Assembly (NCBI GenBank): GCA_002794105.1
Contig: PHFL01000071.1
Location: 74,275 to 138,274 of the forward strand
Length of the DNA: 64,000 nt
From: Candidatus Thermochlorobacter aerophilus
GTDB taxonomy: Bacteria > Bacteroidota > Chlorobiia > Chlorobiales > Thermochlorobacteraceae
Reading direction: 5' to 3'
Every line of letters begins with the position of its first letter. The first letter of the stretch is position 1. Positions 8,946 through 19,279 of the stretch are shown piece after piece. Below the pieces are notes generated by a model that was given only the letters and a program-made list of their open reading frames with translations, was not told the origin of the DNA and made no database searches. Made by a program: the position numbers and the translations under genes.

Positions 8946-10037
8946 TTATTGCACTTGTAGATATGGACGGATGGCATCTTCAGATTTCTTGTTCCACTCT
9001 ATGATATTTTTCTTAAATGCCATCATGCTCTCATAGACACGCTTTGCCAGTGGGTCCTTTGCGGTCTCTTCTTCTGCCACTTCTTTAGCCAAGCGCTGTA
9101 GTTCCAGCAGCACTTCTCTTGGCAGTTCGCGCACTTGTACTTTTTCTTCGTTGATGAGCTTTTGCAAGTAGAGATTGTTCTTTGCCTCAAATTCTGAGAG
9201 TATCATAATGTTTATGTGTGCTGCCGCATCGCTGATAATTTGCTTTAGGTCACTGGGCAAGGCATCATAGGCTTTTTTATTGACAATCAGCTCAAAAGCG
9301 GTACCCGGTTCATGCCAGCCGGGGTAGTAGTAAAACTTTGCAGCTTTGTGCAATCCGAGCTTGTAGTCATGGTATGGTCCAATCCATTCTGCCGCATCAA
9401 TTACTCCTCGCTCTAAGCTAGTGTAGATTTCGTTTGCTGCCAATGTTACGGCTGACCCTCCTGCTTTGGTAATCACTTTACCGCCCCAGCCCGGAATGCG
9501 CATCTTGAGCCCTTTCAAGTCCGCCACCGACTTGATTTCCTTATTGAACCAGCCTGCCATCTGCACGCCTGTATTGCCACAGAGAAACGGCACTACACCT
9601 TGTGGTGCATAGGCTTCTTCCCAGAGCTCTTTTCCTCCACCTGAATAATACCAAGCATTAAACTGCTGCGCATTCATGCCGAAGGGAATCGAGGCAAAGA
9701 GTGGCGCAGCTGGTATCTTGCCCACCCAATAGTAGGCTGCACTATGCCCCATTTCCGCCGTGCCTTGACTGACCGCGTTGAAAACTTCTAACCCTGGTAC
9801 TAATTCCCCTGCGCCATAGACTTGAATTTTTAACCTGCCATTCGAGGCACTATCGACATACTGCGCAAAACGCTCGACGCCTTCTCCAATGACTGGGAAT
9901 TTAGGAGCCCATGATGTTACAAGTTTCCAGCGAAAGGTTTGCGTTGCCGCTTTCTGTCCCTCACCTTTTTGGGTATTACCGCCGCACGAAGCAAGCAGTA
10001 GCATGCATAGCAAGCCAAGCAAAAAGTTGCGTGTCAT
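8946..10037 (-). CDS. dctP: TRAP transporter substrate-binding lipoprotein, 2-oxoacid type (DctP/TakP-like)
   Basis: 363 residues with a lipoprotein signal (MTRNFLLGLLCMLLLASCGG), so it would be tethered in the periplasm. After about 30 residues the mature protein starts RWKLVTSWAPKFPVIGEGVE. The pattern GHSAAYYWVGK, the ligand-site segment ERGVIDAAEWIGPYHDYKLGL and FELIVNKKAYDAL match the TakP-like branch, which binds 2-oxoacids such as pyruvate with a cation. The substrate here is therefore likely a small keto or hydroxy carboxylate (inference). It is first in the dctPQM order and followed by dctQ. It suggests uptake of organic acids for photoheterotrophic or heterotrophic growth. Confidence 0.9.
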   Translation of the reverse strand: MTRNFLLGLLCMLLLASCGGNTQKGEGQKAATQTFRWKLVTSWAPKFPVIGEGVERFAQYVDSASNGRLKIQVYGAGELVPGLEVFNAVSQGTAEMGHSAAYYWVGKIPAAPLFASIPFGMNAQQFNAWYYSGGGKELWEEAYAPQGVVPFLCGNTGVQMAGWFNKEIKSVADLKGLKMRIPGWGGKVITKAGGSAVTLAANEIYTSLERGVIDAAEWIGPYHDYKLGLHKAAKFYYYPGWHEPGTAFELIVNKKAYDALPSDLKQIISDAAAHINIMILSEFEAKNNLYLQKLINEEKVQVRELPREVLLELQRLAKEVAEEETAKDPLAKRVYESMMAFKKNIIEWNKKSEDAIRPYLQVQ

Positions 10038-10131
10038 CGTAATAATTTTTTGGAGTTGTTTAGTTGTTTTGTTGATTACAGCGATGGCGCAAAGTTAATA
10101 AAGTCTCTCTGAAAATATCACGCAGTGGCTG

Positions 10132-11505
10132 TTATTGATAGCGTAAGGCTTCCACGGGGTCAATGCGCATGGCGCGATAGGCAGGGTAGAGTCCTGCTAT
10201 CAAACTGATGACCATTGAAAAGATGACGGCGCTTAGCATCAGCCATAGCGGGAAATGGAAGAACTCGATTCTTGTGCCCGTCTGCGAGGCAATGTAAAGA
10301 TTGACCAGCAGGTTGATTGCCGCTGTGGCAAGCTTGCCAAGCACAATACCGATAATACCACCGATGAATCCAATCACGACACTTTCGACGAAGAAAATTT
10401 TGCGTATCTCATGGTCAGCTGCACCTACAGCTTTCATGATGCCAATTTCACGGTAACGCTCTACAATAGACATTACCATAGTGTTGGTAATACCTAATGT
10501 TGCTACCACAAGTGCTACCGTGCCAATAACCGCTAATGCAAATTCAAAGACAATGAAGAGTTTTTTGAATTCTTCAAATTGGTCTGTAAAGCTTGTTGCA
10601 TTTAGTCCAAGTGCCTCTGCCACCGCTTTGAGCCGTTCGCATTCCTTCTGATTTGATGCCCTCACAATGATAGCTTGGTAGCCTGCGCTTTGCTCATTGT
10701 TACGCAATAGCTCTATCGTAGAAAGAAAATTTAGGCGACTAATTTTCTCGGATGTTGCAATTGGTATGATTAACCTAAATCCACTGGAGAGTTTTTGAAT
10801 ATCGCTGCTCAATACCCCAACGATGCGAAAGTCGTAACTGTTTTCAGTCACAGGAAGCCCTACTGCTAATTGGATAGGGTTAAGTGCCAGTTGCATCACT
10901 TTCTGCGCATCCAGTGATACTGTGGTTAGCTTGATGTGCTTGCCAAGTGCTTCTTCTGGTGAGCGAATGCCAATGCGTGTCAGCAAAATTTCAGAGACGA
11001 CTACATCATGACTGCTATCGCTATCAAAGAACTTGCCTACTCGAATTTCCCGATAGCCCGCTACACCTGCCATCGCTGCAGGTAGAGCCTCTGTCATGAC
11101 AATAGTTTCCATAGTGTCGAAAGTTACTCGGCTTGGGAAAATAATTTCTGGATAGACAAGTGCATTGGGAACAGTGCTGTGGACTGCTTCTTTAACTTTG
11201 CGTAGTACAGAGTCTGTTAAGATAATCGGGTTTTTTTTGTCAAGCTGAGCTATGTTTTTGACTGTGCGTTTAGAAAGCGAAAAAATCGTTGAAAGATCGA
11301 CGCGTGTGGGCGTAATACGCACGGTGTTGAAAAGCTCCAAGTCGCTGAACTCATCGGAGAAGGTCTTTTGCAGCCCGCTGCCGAAACTGACCATAGCTAT
11401 CAGTGCTGCCACGCCAATTGATACACCTAGAATGGTCAGGAGTGAGCGCAATTTTCCGCGCCACAAGTTACTCAAGGCAAACTTGATTAAGTCTCTCAAA
11501 ATCAT
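10132..11505 (-). CDS. ABC transporter permease, FtsX/MacB-type
   Basis: 457 residues. It has an N-terminal helix (LRSLLTILGVSIGVAALIAM), a periplasmic MacB-PCD-like domain of about 250 residues, then three C-terminal helices with the FtsX-type segments SIVERYREIGIMKAVGAADHEIRKIF and GLYPAYRAMRIDPVEALRYQ. This is the type VII ABC layout used for lipoprotein release, macrolide or peptide efflux, or signalling. Its ATG overlaps the end of the ATPase gene by four bases, so the two make one transporter. The substrate is not evident; no membrane-fusion protein is adjacent. Confidence 0.9.
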   Translation of the reverse strand: MILRDLIKFALSNLWRGKLRSLLTILGVSIGVAALIAMVSFGSGLQKTFSDEFSDLELFNTVRITPTRVDLSTIFSLSKRTVKNIAQLDKKNPIILTDSVLRKVKEAVHSTVPNALVYPEIIFPSRVTFDTMETIVMTEALPAAMAGVAGYREIRVGKFFDSDSSHDVVVSEILLTRIGIRSPEEALGKHIKLTTVSLDAQKVMQLALNPIQLAVGLPVTENSYDFRIVGVLSSDIQKLSSGFRLIIPIATSEKISRLNFLSTIELLRNNEQSAGYQAIIVRASNQKECERLKAVAEALGLNATSFTDQFEEFKKLFIVFEFALAVIGTVALVVATLGITNTMVMSIVERYREIGIMKAVGAADHEIRKIFFVESVVIGFIGGIIGIVLGKLATAAINLLVNLYIASQTGTRIEFFHFPLWLMLSAVIFSMVISLIAGLYPAYRAMRIDPVEALRYQ

Positions 11506-12227
11506 AATGGCAGATTGGTTAGGGCAGGTTTGTGGGTTTCGTCACTTATAATTTCGCCATCCTTTAGCGTGATGATACGTGTGGAGAGTTGTTCGGCAAG
11601 CATGAGGTCGTGTGTAATCATCAATACCGTTTTACCTTGCTTGTGAATGTGATGGAGTAGGTGCACAATTTCTTCAGAGGTACGTGAGTCTAAGTTGCCA
11701 GTTGGTTCATCTGCAAGCAAAAAGTGTGGATTGTTGACCAAGGCACGAGCAATTGCCACGCGCTGCTGCTCACCGCCTGAGAGTTCCACAGGGCGATGAT
11801 TGTAGCGATGCGCCAAGCCGACACTTGCCAGCAATTCTTTGGCACGCGCTTGCCGCTCCGATTCAGACCTGCCAGCAAAGAGCATCGGCATGGCGACATT
11901 TTCCCACGCGCTCATTGAAGGAATTAGGTGAAATGCCTGAAAAATCATGCCAACCGTGTTGCGCCGATAGTGCGCCAGCTCATTACGGCTCATTTGCGAG
12001 ATGACCTTGCCTACTACAATGATTTCACCAGAGGTCGGGCGGTCCATCCCTCCAATAAGATTCAGCAGCGTAGTTTTGCCACTTCCTGATTTGCCAACAA
12101 TTGCGACAAACTCTCCTTCCAGCACCGAAAAACTTATATCTTTCAGCGCAACCACTGGTAGCATACCCATGTTGTAGATACGACTTACCGACCTAAGCTC
12201 AATGAGTGGCTTTTTAGAACTTGACAC
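11502..12227 (-). CDS. ABC transporter ATP-binding protein, LolD/MacB-type
   Basis: 241 residues. Walker [10 protein letters not shown], the Q-loop segment [19 protein letters not shown], signature [15 protein letters not shown], Walker [14 protein letters not shown] and switch His (MITHD) are all present. The insertion [10 protein letters not shown] is typical of the LolD/MacB/FtsE group that works with FtsX-fold permeases, here the overlapping downstream gene. It is divergent from the inositol-phosphatase-like gene at 12349, across a 120-base gap that should hold both promoters. Confidence 0.95.
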   Translation of the reverse strand: MSSSKKPLIELRSVSRIYNMGMLPVVALKDISFSVLEGEFVAIVGKSGSGKTTLLNLIGGMDRPTSGEIIVVGKVISQMSRNELAHYRRNTVGMIFQAFHLIPSMSAWENVAMPMLFAGRSESERQARAKELLASVGLAHRYNHRPVELSGGEQQRVAIARALVNNPHFLLADEPTGNLDSRTSEEIVHLLHHIHKQGKTVLMITHDLMLAEQLSTRIITLKDGEIISDETHKPALTNLPL

Positions 12228-12348
12228 TGGTAACTTTTGTCAGCAGTTTGTTTTCACTTCTGATATGCCTAATTGCGGCTAGCTGTTCCTTGAACATTTC
12301 CTTAGTAGCGTTTGTTCCGTAAAAAAAACCTTGAGGTAGCTTGGAGCT

Positions 12349-13149
12349 ATGACCAGAGAACTTATTACTGCTATTAACGCAGTTAAGGCTGCTGGGAAAC
12401 TTGCCCGAAGAAACTTTGGACAGCTTTCTACGGCACATATTAGTCTCAAAGACCGTAACGACTTTGTCACTAGAGTCGATCGCGAGTCTGAAGCCATTGC
12501 CGTAGAAACTATCCGTAAGCGCTTTCCTTATGATGAGATTTTGGGTGAGGAAGGTACTTTGGAGAAGGGCTCTTCTGGGCGGCGCTGGATTATTGACCCG
12601 CTCGACGGTACGCTCAACTTCATTCACTCACTGGCTATTTTCTGCATCAGCGTCGGCTTAATGGATGAAAAGGGCGATTTACTCGTCGGCGCCATCTACC
12701 AACCTATGACCAAAGAACTTTTCACAGCCGAGCGTGGGCGCGGCGCCTACCTCAACAACCGACGCATCCGAGTGACACGCAACTTTCGTAGCGAACGCTT
12801 GCTGCTTGCTACTGGATTTCCATACAAAGTCTATGAGCATCTGGATAAGTATCTTGCCTTATTCAAGGATATTTTGGTCAGTACAGCAGGCATTCGTCGC
12901 CCCGGCTCTGCGGCTATTGACCTTGCTTACACGGCTTGCGGTCGCTTTGATGGATTTTGGGAGTATGGTCTTAACGCATGGGATATTGCCGCTGGCGCTC
13001 TCATCGTCAAAGAAGCAGGTGGAATTGTAACCGACTTCAAAGGCAATAATGACTACCTCAAATCAGGTCATATTATTGCGACCAATGGCAAAATTCATGG
13101 GTGGCTGCTCGGCAAAGTACAGACCTATTTTGGTACAGATTTCGAGTAA
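12349..13149 (+). CDS. suhB: Inositol monophosphatase family protein
   Basis: 266 residues, the usual family length. The Mg2+-site motifs are complete: LGEEGT (first Glu), IDPLDGTLNFIHSL, and the C-terminal WDIAAGALIVKEAGG. These enzymes hydrolyse inositol-1-phosphate or related sugar phosphates in the cytoplasm, and the bacterial homologue SuhB also acts with Nus factors in ribosomal RNA synthesis. Which activity matters here cannot be told. The start ATG lies in the gap after the divergent ABC ATPase gene. Confidence 0.92.
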   Translation: MTRELITAINAVKAAGKLARRNFGQLSTAHISLKDRNDFVTRVDRESEAIAVETIRKRFPYDEILGEEGTLEKGSSGRRWIIDPLDGTLNFIHSLAIFCISVGLMDEKGDLLVGAIYQPMTKELFTAERGRGAYLNNRRIRVTRNFRSERLLLATGFPYKVYEHLDKYLALFKDILVSTAGIRRPGSAAIDLAYTACGRFDGFWEYGLNAWDIAAGALIVKEAGGIVTDFKGNNDYLKSGHIIATNGKIHGWLLGKVQTYFGTDFE

Positions 13150-13313
13150 CGCTCTTTGTCTCTGGATTTGCCTTAGATATGCAGCACCGCCCGACCTGCT
13201 TTCTTGGCACTGCACTTCTGACTCAACTTTCTTGGACCACCGACAGTTACCCATTTTGGAATTTAACAGGCGTTTTTGTATGATTTCCTCCATGCAATTT
13301 CTTTGCTCTGTGT

Positions 13314-13691
13314 ATGCGCGTTCAGCTTATTCATAGGGTTGTTGCTATCCTACTAGTGTTAGCCTTGCTGCTTTCTCACGCACGGGTATGCTCCGACGAA
13401 AATTCATGCGGTCTTTGCAAATGCTGCAATGCAAAATCATGCATGCTTTCTTTTTCGGCTCCACCGTGCTGTGCGTCTTGCGAGGCAGCATCATCCGAAG
13501 CAACACTCAACGAGGCTCTTCCGCTTTTGGAGCAGGTCCACCAAGCCTTACGTGCGCATGCGCAGTGTTTCGTGACACTTGTCTATCCCTCACAGCCAAT
13601 TTCTCGCTTTTGTGAAGACCGTTCTGAACGCTTCATGGCACTTGCTGCACAACCGCCCCTTCATCTACGCTGCGAAGTTCTTCTCATTTGA
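13314..13691 (+). CDS. Small exported cysteine-rich protein
   Basis: 125 residues, unrecognised. An N-terminal hydrophobic segment (residues 7-21) looks like a signal peptide or anchor. Nine cysteines follow within residues 26-56 (C26, 32, 35, 37, 38, 43, 52, 53, 56), then a less cysteine-rich tail with three more. The dense Cys pairs suggest metal binding. It opens a row of three small exported cysteine-rich proteins, which supports a role in metal handling. No strong ribosome site precedes the ATG, so the start is less certain. Similar small Cys-rich proteins accompany copper-efflux genes in Bacteroidota; that analogy is inference. Confidence 0.6.
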   Translation: MRVQLIHRVVAILLVLALLLSHARVCSDENSCGLCKCCNAKSCMLSFSAPPCCASCEAASSEATLNEALPLLEQVHQALRAHAQCFVTLVYPSQPISRFCEDRSERFMALAAQPPLHLRCEVLLI

Positions 13692-13775
13692 TTGCCTTCC
13701 CGTCGCTGCTTGAGTTGTTTCTGGTTGCGCTAATACACCAAGCGCACTTGTTATCAACTTTCAACACTGTCGTAT

Positions 13776-14045
13776 ATGCGTGTCTTTCTTTTTGCCTTGC
13801 TGGTCTTTGGGTTTGCCAGCCGTTCGTCAGGCGATAAAGCTGAAAAACCGTTTAATGAGCTTTGTCCCGTCATGGGTGAAAAAGTCAATCCGAAAGTCAA
13901 GACGGTATCCTATGCGGGCAAGACTTACGGCTTTTGCTGCAGCGGTTGCGACAAGAAGTTTGCCGCTGACCCAGCAAAATATGCTGCAAACCTTAGTGCA
14001 GACGGCAAGGTGTTTGTAGGACAAAAAGCACCACTAACTCACTAA
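13776..14045 (+). CDS. Exported YHS-domain protein
   Basis: 89 residues. A short signal peptide (MRVFLFALLVFGFASRSSG) precedes one YHS domain of about 50 residues with the metal-binding pattern NELCPVMGEKV...YGFCCSGCDKKFAADPAKY. YHS domains are small zinc-ribbon-like modules found in copper and heavy-metal ATPases, mono-oxygenases and metal-handling proteins. The location between two cysteine-rich exported proteins suggests periplasmic metal binding or delivery. It ends 18 bases before the next gene and is probably co-transcribed with it. Confidence 0.85.
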   Translation: MRVFLFALLVFGFASRSSGDKAEKPFNELCPVMGEKVNPKVKTVSYAGKTYGFCCSGCDKKFAADPAKYAANLSADGKVFVGQKAPLTH

Positions 14046-14062
14046 AAATTGGAGATAAACAT

Positions 14063-14269
14063 ATGCGTAAGAGAATGTTGTCGTTTTTCGCTACTGTTAT
14101 GCTTACACTCGGCTCAAGCCTTGCTTTCTTGCCAGACAGTGAGGCTGTTGCTGATGCAGCGTGCTGCTGTTCAGCTTGCACATATGAGGGTTGCACGAAC
14201 TGTTGCAGCAGTTGCTGCGATACTGAGCGCTCATGCTGCACCAAGCCAATGGCATGTTGCTGTGAGTAA
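14063..14269 (+). CDS. Exported metallothionein-like peptide
   Basis: 68 residues. GGAGA lies seven bases before the ATG. Residues 1-31 form a signal peptide ending SEAVADA. The mature part of about 37 residues contains 14 cysteines in pairs and triplets (ACCCSAC, NCCSSCC, SCC, ACCC). Such density is otherwise known from metallothioneins and similar metal-sequestering peptides, although those are mostly cytoplasmic; this one appears exported. It is not homologous to a family I can name. The upstream YHS gene and the downstream terminator make a compact unit. Confidence 0.8.
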   Translation: MRKRMLSFFATVMLTLGSSLAFLPDSEAVADAACCCSACTYEGCTNCCSSCCDTERSCCTKPMACCCE

Positions 14270-14289
14270 CTGCTGAACCTGTTAAGCAA

Positions 14290-14317
14290 AAGGGACGCTA
14301 CGCCGCGTCCCTTTTTA
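14290..14317 (+). terminator. Intrinsic terminator, bidirectional
   Basis: The stem AGGGACGC (14291-14298) pairs with GCGTCCCT (14305-14312) and a T run follows; an A run precedes it, so it works on both strands. It closes the cysteine-rich gene row and the convergent lipoprotein gene ending at 14366. Confidence 0.85.
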
Positions 14318-14365
14318 TTTGGCTTTGTTAGGCTTTGTAATTTTTCAGTCTTGTGCTAGCGGGTT

Positions 14366-15034
14366 TCACTTTTGCACCGCTACGCCTTCTTTGCCTTGTT
14401 CAACATAGAAGTTGAGCACGGGGTCAATGTCTCGCACAGTAAGTTGCGTGCGAATAGGTTTATCTGTCAGCTCTACAGTTTGAAAGAGTATGCCACTTTG
14501 GCGCTCAGCATCATAGCCACTCATGAGCACATATTTGCCCGGTTTAAGTTCTGTGCCTAGCGTAGCGGCATCGAATCTGAACTTGCCTTGTTGATTGGTT
14601 TTAATGCCTTTGAGCTTTGGCAACTGTATGATAAGTGTCTTCAGCAAGCTGGCTTTATACTTATTTCTTTCCTTGTAGAATAGGTTGAGTGTATCGTTAT
14701 ACGCCATGAAGATTTTCTCGAGTGCTTCTGTATTTTTTCCTGCGTTGGCAATAGCTTTGCGCAAGCTATCGATGATAAAATTGAGGCGACTTTCCACGCT
14801 ATCAATAGCTTTTAACTCTGCCTTGAATCCCATACGCCATCTTTCCAAATTTTGTGAAACGACGCTATCGGCAAGTAAGAAAACAGGATGGTCTATCAAG
14901 GTTTTATCACCCACATTGACATAACTCATGACCACTTCTCCTTCGATGAACAGTTCTTGTTTGGAGCAACCAGTTGCAAAGATGAGGCTTATCAAGGTTA
15001 TGCTGAGCCATAGACGAGTTAAGCTCTTGTTCAT
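14366..15034 (-). CDS. Lipoprotein with a C-terminal carboxypeptidase-regulatory-like segment
   Basis: 222 residues, not recognised. The N-terminus is a lipoprotein signal with lipobox FATGC near residue 23. A long helical part (about 55-135, with repeated charged residues) suggests a coiled coil. The region KGIKTNQQGKFRFDAATLG followed by KPGKYVLMSGYD resembles the transthyretin-like folds found in carboxypeptidase regulatory domains. It is likely anchored in the periplasm or outer membrane. It is divergent from pnp, with about 230 bases between. Confidence 0.7.
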   Translation of the reverse strand: MNKSLTRLWLSITLISLIFATGCSKQELFIEGEVVMSYVNVGDKTLIDHPVFLLADSVVSQNLERWRMGFKAELKAIDSVESRLNFIIDSLRKAIANAGKNTEALEKIFMAYNDTLNLFYKERNKYKASLLKTLIIQLPKLKGIKTNQQGKFRFDAATLGTELKPGKYVLMSGYDAERQSGILFQTVELTDKPIRTQLTVRDIDPVLNFYVEQGKEGVAVQK

Positions 15035-15262
15035 TTCTGACTCCCTAACTTGGTCTGGTTTTGTTGAAAGACATCTTCTTTTGGTGCTAGGTGGTAAAGT
15101 TACAAAGTTTTGCGTGATATGCTGTGCGTGTGATTTTATTGTTATCTTCGGCAGTATATTTAATGAGTGTTTATTACTTGGCGAGAAATTTCTTATATTA
15201 TGGGCTTAAATTTTTTTATAGCATCAAGGTATCGTCAATTTAATACTTAATTCAGCCAACAA

Positions 15263-17503
15263 ATGGTTGTCAGGAAAGAAGTCGATCTTGGGGGCGGTAA
15301 AGTTCTTCGTATTGAGACAGGTAAAATGGCAAAGCAGGCCGACGGAGCGGCGGTCGTTGGGTTGGCAGAGACAATGGTACTTGCTACTGTGGTTGCAAGA
15401 AAGGATGATCCTGTACCTGGGCAAGACTTTATCCCGCTCCAAGTTGAATTTCGAGAGAAGTATTCTGCAGCTGGCAAGTTTCCGGGTGGTTTTGTCAAGC
15501 GTGAGGGTCGTCCTAGCGAAAAAGAAATTCTTTCAGCGCGGTTGATTGACCGAGCATTGCGTCCGCTCTTTCCAGCAGGCTACACGAGCGAAACTCAAGT
15601 TATTGTGACGGTTATTTCCTCTGACCAAATCAATGACGGCGATGTTTTAGGCGGTGTGGCGGCCTCTGTAGCGCTGATGATTTCCGACATTCCATTTTAC
15701 ACGCCGATGGCGGAAGTGCGCGTCGGACGCATCAATGGAGAGTTTATCATCAATCCGCATACTGGCGAGCTCGAAAAAAGCGACATGGACATTTGCATCG
15801 GCGGCACAAAAGACACGATTTGCATGCTGGAGGGCGAGATGCATGAGATTTCAGAGCAAGACATGCTCGAGGCAATTAAGTTCGGACACAATGCAATTAA
15901 GAAAATCTGCGAAGTGCAAGAGGAGTTAGCACGCGAGGTAGGCAAACCTAAGCGTCCTTTCAAGCCGATTCTACCGCCAGAGGACTTGAAAGACTTTGTC
16001 AGAGCTCTCTGCTACGATAAGCTTTACGCATTGGCTCACGAAGCCCTTCCTAAAGATGTTCGCGCTGAAAAGACCAAAGCTATCTACGACGAGACACTTG
16101 CTGCAGTGCTTGAAAAGTACAAAGCGGAAATTACACCTGAAGTGCTTGCCGCTTCACCAGAAAAGGCTCTGTATTTGAATGAGAAACTTATCCGCCAAGT
16201 CATTCACGACTGTGAGCGTGATGCAATGCGTCAAACGATTTTGAACGACCGTGTGCGGCTCGATGGGCGCTCCTTGACAGATATTCGCCCGATTTCTATT
16301 GAGCTTGGTCTTATTCCACGCTCACATGGCTCTGCACTCTTTACACGCGGCGAAACCCAAGCATTGGTTTTTCTTACGCTGGGCACCAAGAAAGATGTTC
16401 AACTAATTGATACACTGACCGAAGACCCTGAGAAGCGTTTCATGCTACATTACAACTTTCCACCCTTCTCTGTCGGTGAGATTGGTCGCATGACGGGTGT
16501 CGGTCGCCGCGAGATTGGACATGGCAACTTGGCTGAGCGAGCGCTCAAGAACATGATTCCTGATGAGAGCACATTCCCTTACACCATGCGTGTCGTATCC
16601 GATATTCTCGAGTCGAATGGGTCGTCGTCTATGGCTTCTGTATGCGGCGGCACACTAGCTATCATGGATGGCGGCGTTCCTCTAAAGCGCCCCGTTGCTG
16701 GAATTGCCATGGGCTTGATTAAAGAAGGTGACCGCTATGCAGTGCTCTCCGATATTCTTGGCAACGAAGACCACTTGGGCGATATGGATTTCAAAGTTGC
16801 TGGGACTACTGAAGGTATCACAGCCTGCCAAATGGACATCAAAATTGATGGCTTGGACTACGACATTCTTGCCGCCGCATTGGAGCAAGCCCGAGTTGGC
16901 AGATTGCAAATCTTGCAAATAATGGCACAAGCTATTGACAAGCCGCGTCCCACTCTTTCAAAATACGCTCCACGCCTGACTACAATACAAATCCCTGTCG
17001 AAGCTATTGGCACTGTAATTGGCAGAGGCGGCGAGACTATTCGCAGTATCACTTCACAAACCAATACAGAGATTGATATCGCCGATGACGGCACTATTAC
17101 CATTGCTGCCAGCGATAGCGAGTCAGCAGAACGCGCTATTGCTATCATCAAGGGGCTGACGACTGAACCTGAAGAAGGCAATGTCTATAGCGGAGAAGTC
17201 AAAGAAGTGCGTGATGAACTGGGAGCTATTGTAGAATTTCTGCCTAAGATTACTGGGTTGCTGCACATTTCTGAAATTTCGCATAAGCGGGTCACTAAAG
17301 TCAGCGATGCGCTTAAAACTGGTGAGAAAGTTTCTGTTAAACTGATTCGCATTCAACAAGACCCCAAGACTGGAAAGACGAAGTATAGTCTTTCCATGAA
17401 GGCGCTTATGCCACCGCCAGAAGATGCTGTAGAGCCTCGTAAGCCGCAGCCTCCACAACGCAGTGGGCATCGCCGTCCACAACACAGTGGGCATCGTAGA
17501 TAA
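15263..17503 (+). CDS. pnp: Polyribonucleotide nucleotidyltransferase (PNPase)
   Basis: 746 residues. It degrades RNA phosphorolytically from the 3' end, as a trimer. Two RNase PH-like domains are separated by a helical linker; the second carries the catalytic-core segments [19 protein letters not shown] and [16 protein letters not shown] domain follows ([20 protein letters not shown], with the GxxG loop), then an S1 domain ([18 protein letters not shown]). The C-terminus has a short, basic repeat, twice SGHRR within the last 15 residues. The usual rpsO neighbour is missing. murA starts 15 bases after the stop, on the same strand. Confidence 0.98.
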   Translation: MVVRKEVDLGGGKVLRIETGKMAKQADGAAVVGLAETMVLATVVARKDDPVPGQDFIPLQVEFREKYSAAGKFPGGFVKREGRPSEKEILSARLIDRALRPLFPAGYTSETQVIVTVISSDQINDGDVLGGVAASVALMISDIPFYTPMAEVRVGRINGEFIINPHTGELEKSDMDICIGGTKDTICMLEGEMHEISEQDMLEAIKFGHNAIKKICEVQEELAREVGKPKRPFKPILPPEDLKDFVRALCYDKLYALAHEALPKDVRAEKTKAIYDETLAAVLEKYKAEITPEVLAASPEKALYLNEKLIRQVIHDCERDAMRQTILNDRVRLDGRSLTDIRPISIELGLIPRSHGSALFTRGETQALVFLTLGTKKDVQLIDTLTEDPEKRFMLHYNFPPFSVGEIGRMTGVGRREIGHGNLAERALKNMIPDESTFPYTMRVVSDILESNGSSSMASVCGGTLAIMDGGVPLKRPVAGIAMGLIKEGDRYAVLSDILGNEDHLGDMDFKVAGTTEGITACQMDIKIDGLDYDILAAALEQARVGRLQILQIMAQAIDKPRPTLSKYAPRLTTIQIPVEAIGTVIGRGGETIRSITSQTNTEIDIADDGTITIAASDSESAERAIAIIKGLTTEPEEGNVYSGEVKEVRDELGAIVEFLPKITGLLHISEISHKRVTKVSDALKTGEKVSVKLIRIQQDPKTGKTKYSLSMKALMPPPEDAVEPRKPQPPQRSGHRRPQHSGHRR

Positions 17504-17518
17504 ACCTGCTTCTGACTC

Positions 17519-18823
17519 ATGGATAAGCTGGTCATTTACGGCGGCAAGCCTTTAGCAGGTCAGGTGGAAACCTCCGGCTCCAAAAATGCTGCACTTGCGC
17601 TGATGGCCGCCTCACTTTTGCCTGCTTCGGGCAAGACGATTATTCATCGTGTTCCAGATTTGCGTGATGTTCATACGCTTGCCAATCTGCTACGCATTAT
17701 CGGAGCACGCGTCGACTATGAAGACCATACCTTGACAATTTCTGCAGCGAATGTGTCACACTTTGAGGCACCGTACGAACTGGTCAAAAAAATGCGTGCC
17801 TCAATTTACGTTCTTGGTCCCCTGTTAGGTCGTTTCGGGCGTGCTCGTGTGTCGCTACCTGGCGGATGCGCTTTTGGACCGCGACCAGTGGATTTGCACA
17901 TTGAGGCTATGAAGCAGCTTGGGGCTTCAATTGAACTTGACGAGGGGTATATTGTTGCCAAAGCTAAGCGCAAGCGACTGATTGGTGCCAAGATTGCTTT
18001 TCCTCTTATCTCTGTTGGGGCGACTGGAAATGCACTGATGGCCGCAGTGCTTGCCAAAGGCACAACAAAGATTACCAACGCAGCCATCGAGCCTGAAATT
18101 ACAGCGCTGGCACGCTTTCTTGTCAAAATGGGAGCAAAAATTGATGGCATCGGCACCCATACGCTTGAAATTGAAGGCGTCGATGAGCTCTATGCTGTGC
18201 GTGAGCACAATATCGCCGACCGCATAGAAGCTGCAACACTGCTAGCCGCAGCAGCCATTACACATGGGAGCATCACACTCACTAATGTCAATGCCAAAGA
18301 CATGAAAGCCGTGCTCAAAAAGTTTGAATCAGCTGGCTGCCATATCACCATCGGTCCGGAATGCATCTCGCTTCAGGCGCCAGATGTGCTCCGCCCCACC
18401 AGCGTAGAAGCCAAACCCTACCCCAAATTTCCGACCGATATGCAAGCCCAGTGGTCAGCCCTGATGACCCAAGCCGATGGCACCAGCTACATCACCGACC
18501 ATGTGTACTTTGAGCGCTTCAAGCACATTCCTGAACTCAATCGTTTGGGCGCAGAAATTGAACTCAAAAAAAACCGTGCAATCGTTCGTGGCATCAAGAC
18601 TCTGCGCGGAGCAAAAGTGATGTCGACTGACCTGCGTGCTTCCGCCAGCCTCATTTTGGGCGGACTTGCTGCCAAAGGCAAAACCGAAGTGCTACGCGTC
18701 TATCACCTCGATAGGGGATACGAGAAGATTGAGCAAAAACTGCGTAAGTTGGGCGCACATATTCGTCGCGAACAGTATGATGAGTTTTCTACACCCAGTC
18801 CGCCTGACCCCGATGAAGAATGA
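17519..18823 (+). CDS. murA: UDP-N-acetylglucosamine 1-carboxyvinyltransferase (MurA)
   Basis: 434 residues. It transfers enolpyruvate from phosphoenolpyruvate to UDP-GlcNAc, the first committed step of peptidoglycan synthesis. The N-terminal signature [15 protein letters not shown] and the catalytic loop [14 protein letters not shown] are present; C117 matches the fosfomycin-target cysteine. The tail after about residue 417 is acidic and proline-rich. The start lies only 15 bases after pnp, so the genes are likely co-transcribed. Confidence 0.97.
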   Translation: MDKLVIYGGKPLAGQVETSGSKNAALALMAASLLPASGKTIIHRVPDLRDVHTLANLLRIIGARVDYEDHTLTISAANVSHFEAPYELVKKMRASIYVLGPLLGRFGRARVSLPGGCAFGPRPVDLHIEAMKQLGASIELDEGYIVAKAKRKRLIGAKIAFPLISVGATGNALMAAVLAKGTTKITNAAIEPEITALARFLVKMGAKIDGIGTHTLEIEGVDELYAVREHNIADRIEAATLLAAAAITHGSITLTNVNAKDMKAVLKKFESAGCHITIGPECISLQAPDVLRPTSVEAKPYPKFPTDMQAQWSALMTQADGTSYITDHVYFERFKHIPELNRLGAEIELKKNRAIVRGIKTLRGAKVMSTDLRASASLILGGLAAKGKTEVLRVYHLDRGYEKIEQKLRKLGAHIRREQYDEFSTPSPPDPDEE

Positions 18824-18886
18824 GCACATACAAACTGGGCTATCTACGCCGAGCCTACTCCATACTGAAGACAAACCGCACACATT

Positions 18887-19279
18887 ATGCACTCACCGCA
18901 CTTTCGCAGCTGCGTAAGATTGAAGAACGCTATTTTTTACGCCTACCATGGCGTTGGCGAAGCAGAGCATAAGGTCGGTGCCCGCTATGAGGTGGATGCT
19001 GAACTGTATTTTGATTTTTCAGCTGCTGGGCAAACCGATTCGCTTCGCCAGACTGTCGACTATGAGCAAGTCTATGGCAAAATCTCCAAAGTCATTACTT
19101 CACGCAAGTTTTACCTTATCGAGGCAGTTGCCAAAAAAATTGCCGACGAATTGATGCAGGATTTTCCTATTTTGGATGCTGTGCACATCAAGGTACGCAA
19201 GCGTAACCCACCCGTAGGCGGCGTATGCGATTTTGCCGAAGCTGATTACTTTCTGCAGCGCCCAACCAGCGCCCCGTAG
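18887..19279 (+). CDS. folB: Dihydroneopterin aldolase (FolB)
   Basis: 130 residues, full length for the family. FolB cleaves 7,8-dihydroneopterin in folate synthesis and works as an octamer. Diagnostic segments are FYAYHGVGEAEHKVGARYEVD, the VDYEQVY active-site region, YLIEAVAKKIAD, and the C-terminal KVRKRNPPVGGVCDFAEADY with a catalytic-region lysine. It follows murA on the same strand with a 63-base gap. Confidence 0.93.
   Translation: MHSPHFRSCVRLKNAIFYAYHGVGEAEHKVGARYEVDAELYFDFSAAGQTDSLRQTVDYEQVYGKISKVITSRKFYLIEAVAKKIADELMQDFPILDAVHIKVRKRNPPVGGVCDFAEADYFLQRPTSAP

Noticed and set aside
13049..13336. Plus-strand frame after the inositol-phosphatase gene
   Set aside because: It mostly overlaps that gene in another frame; no ribosome site and unlikely composition.
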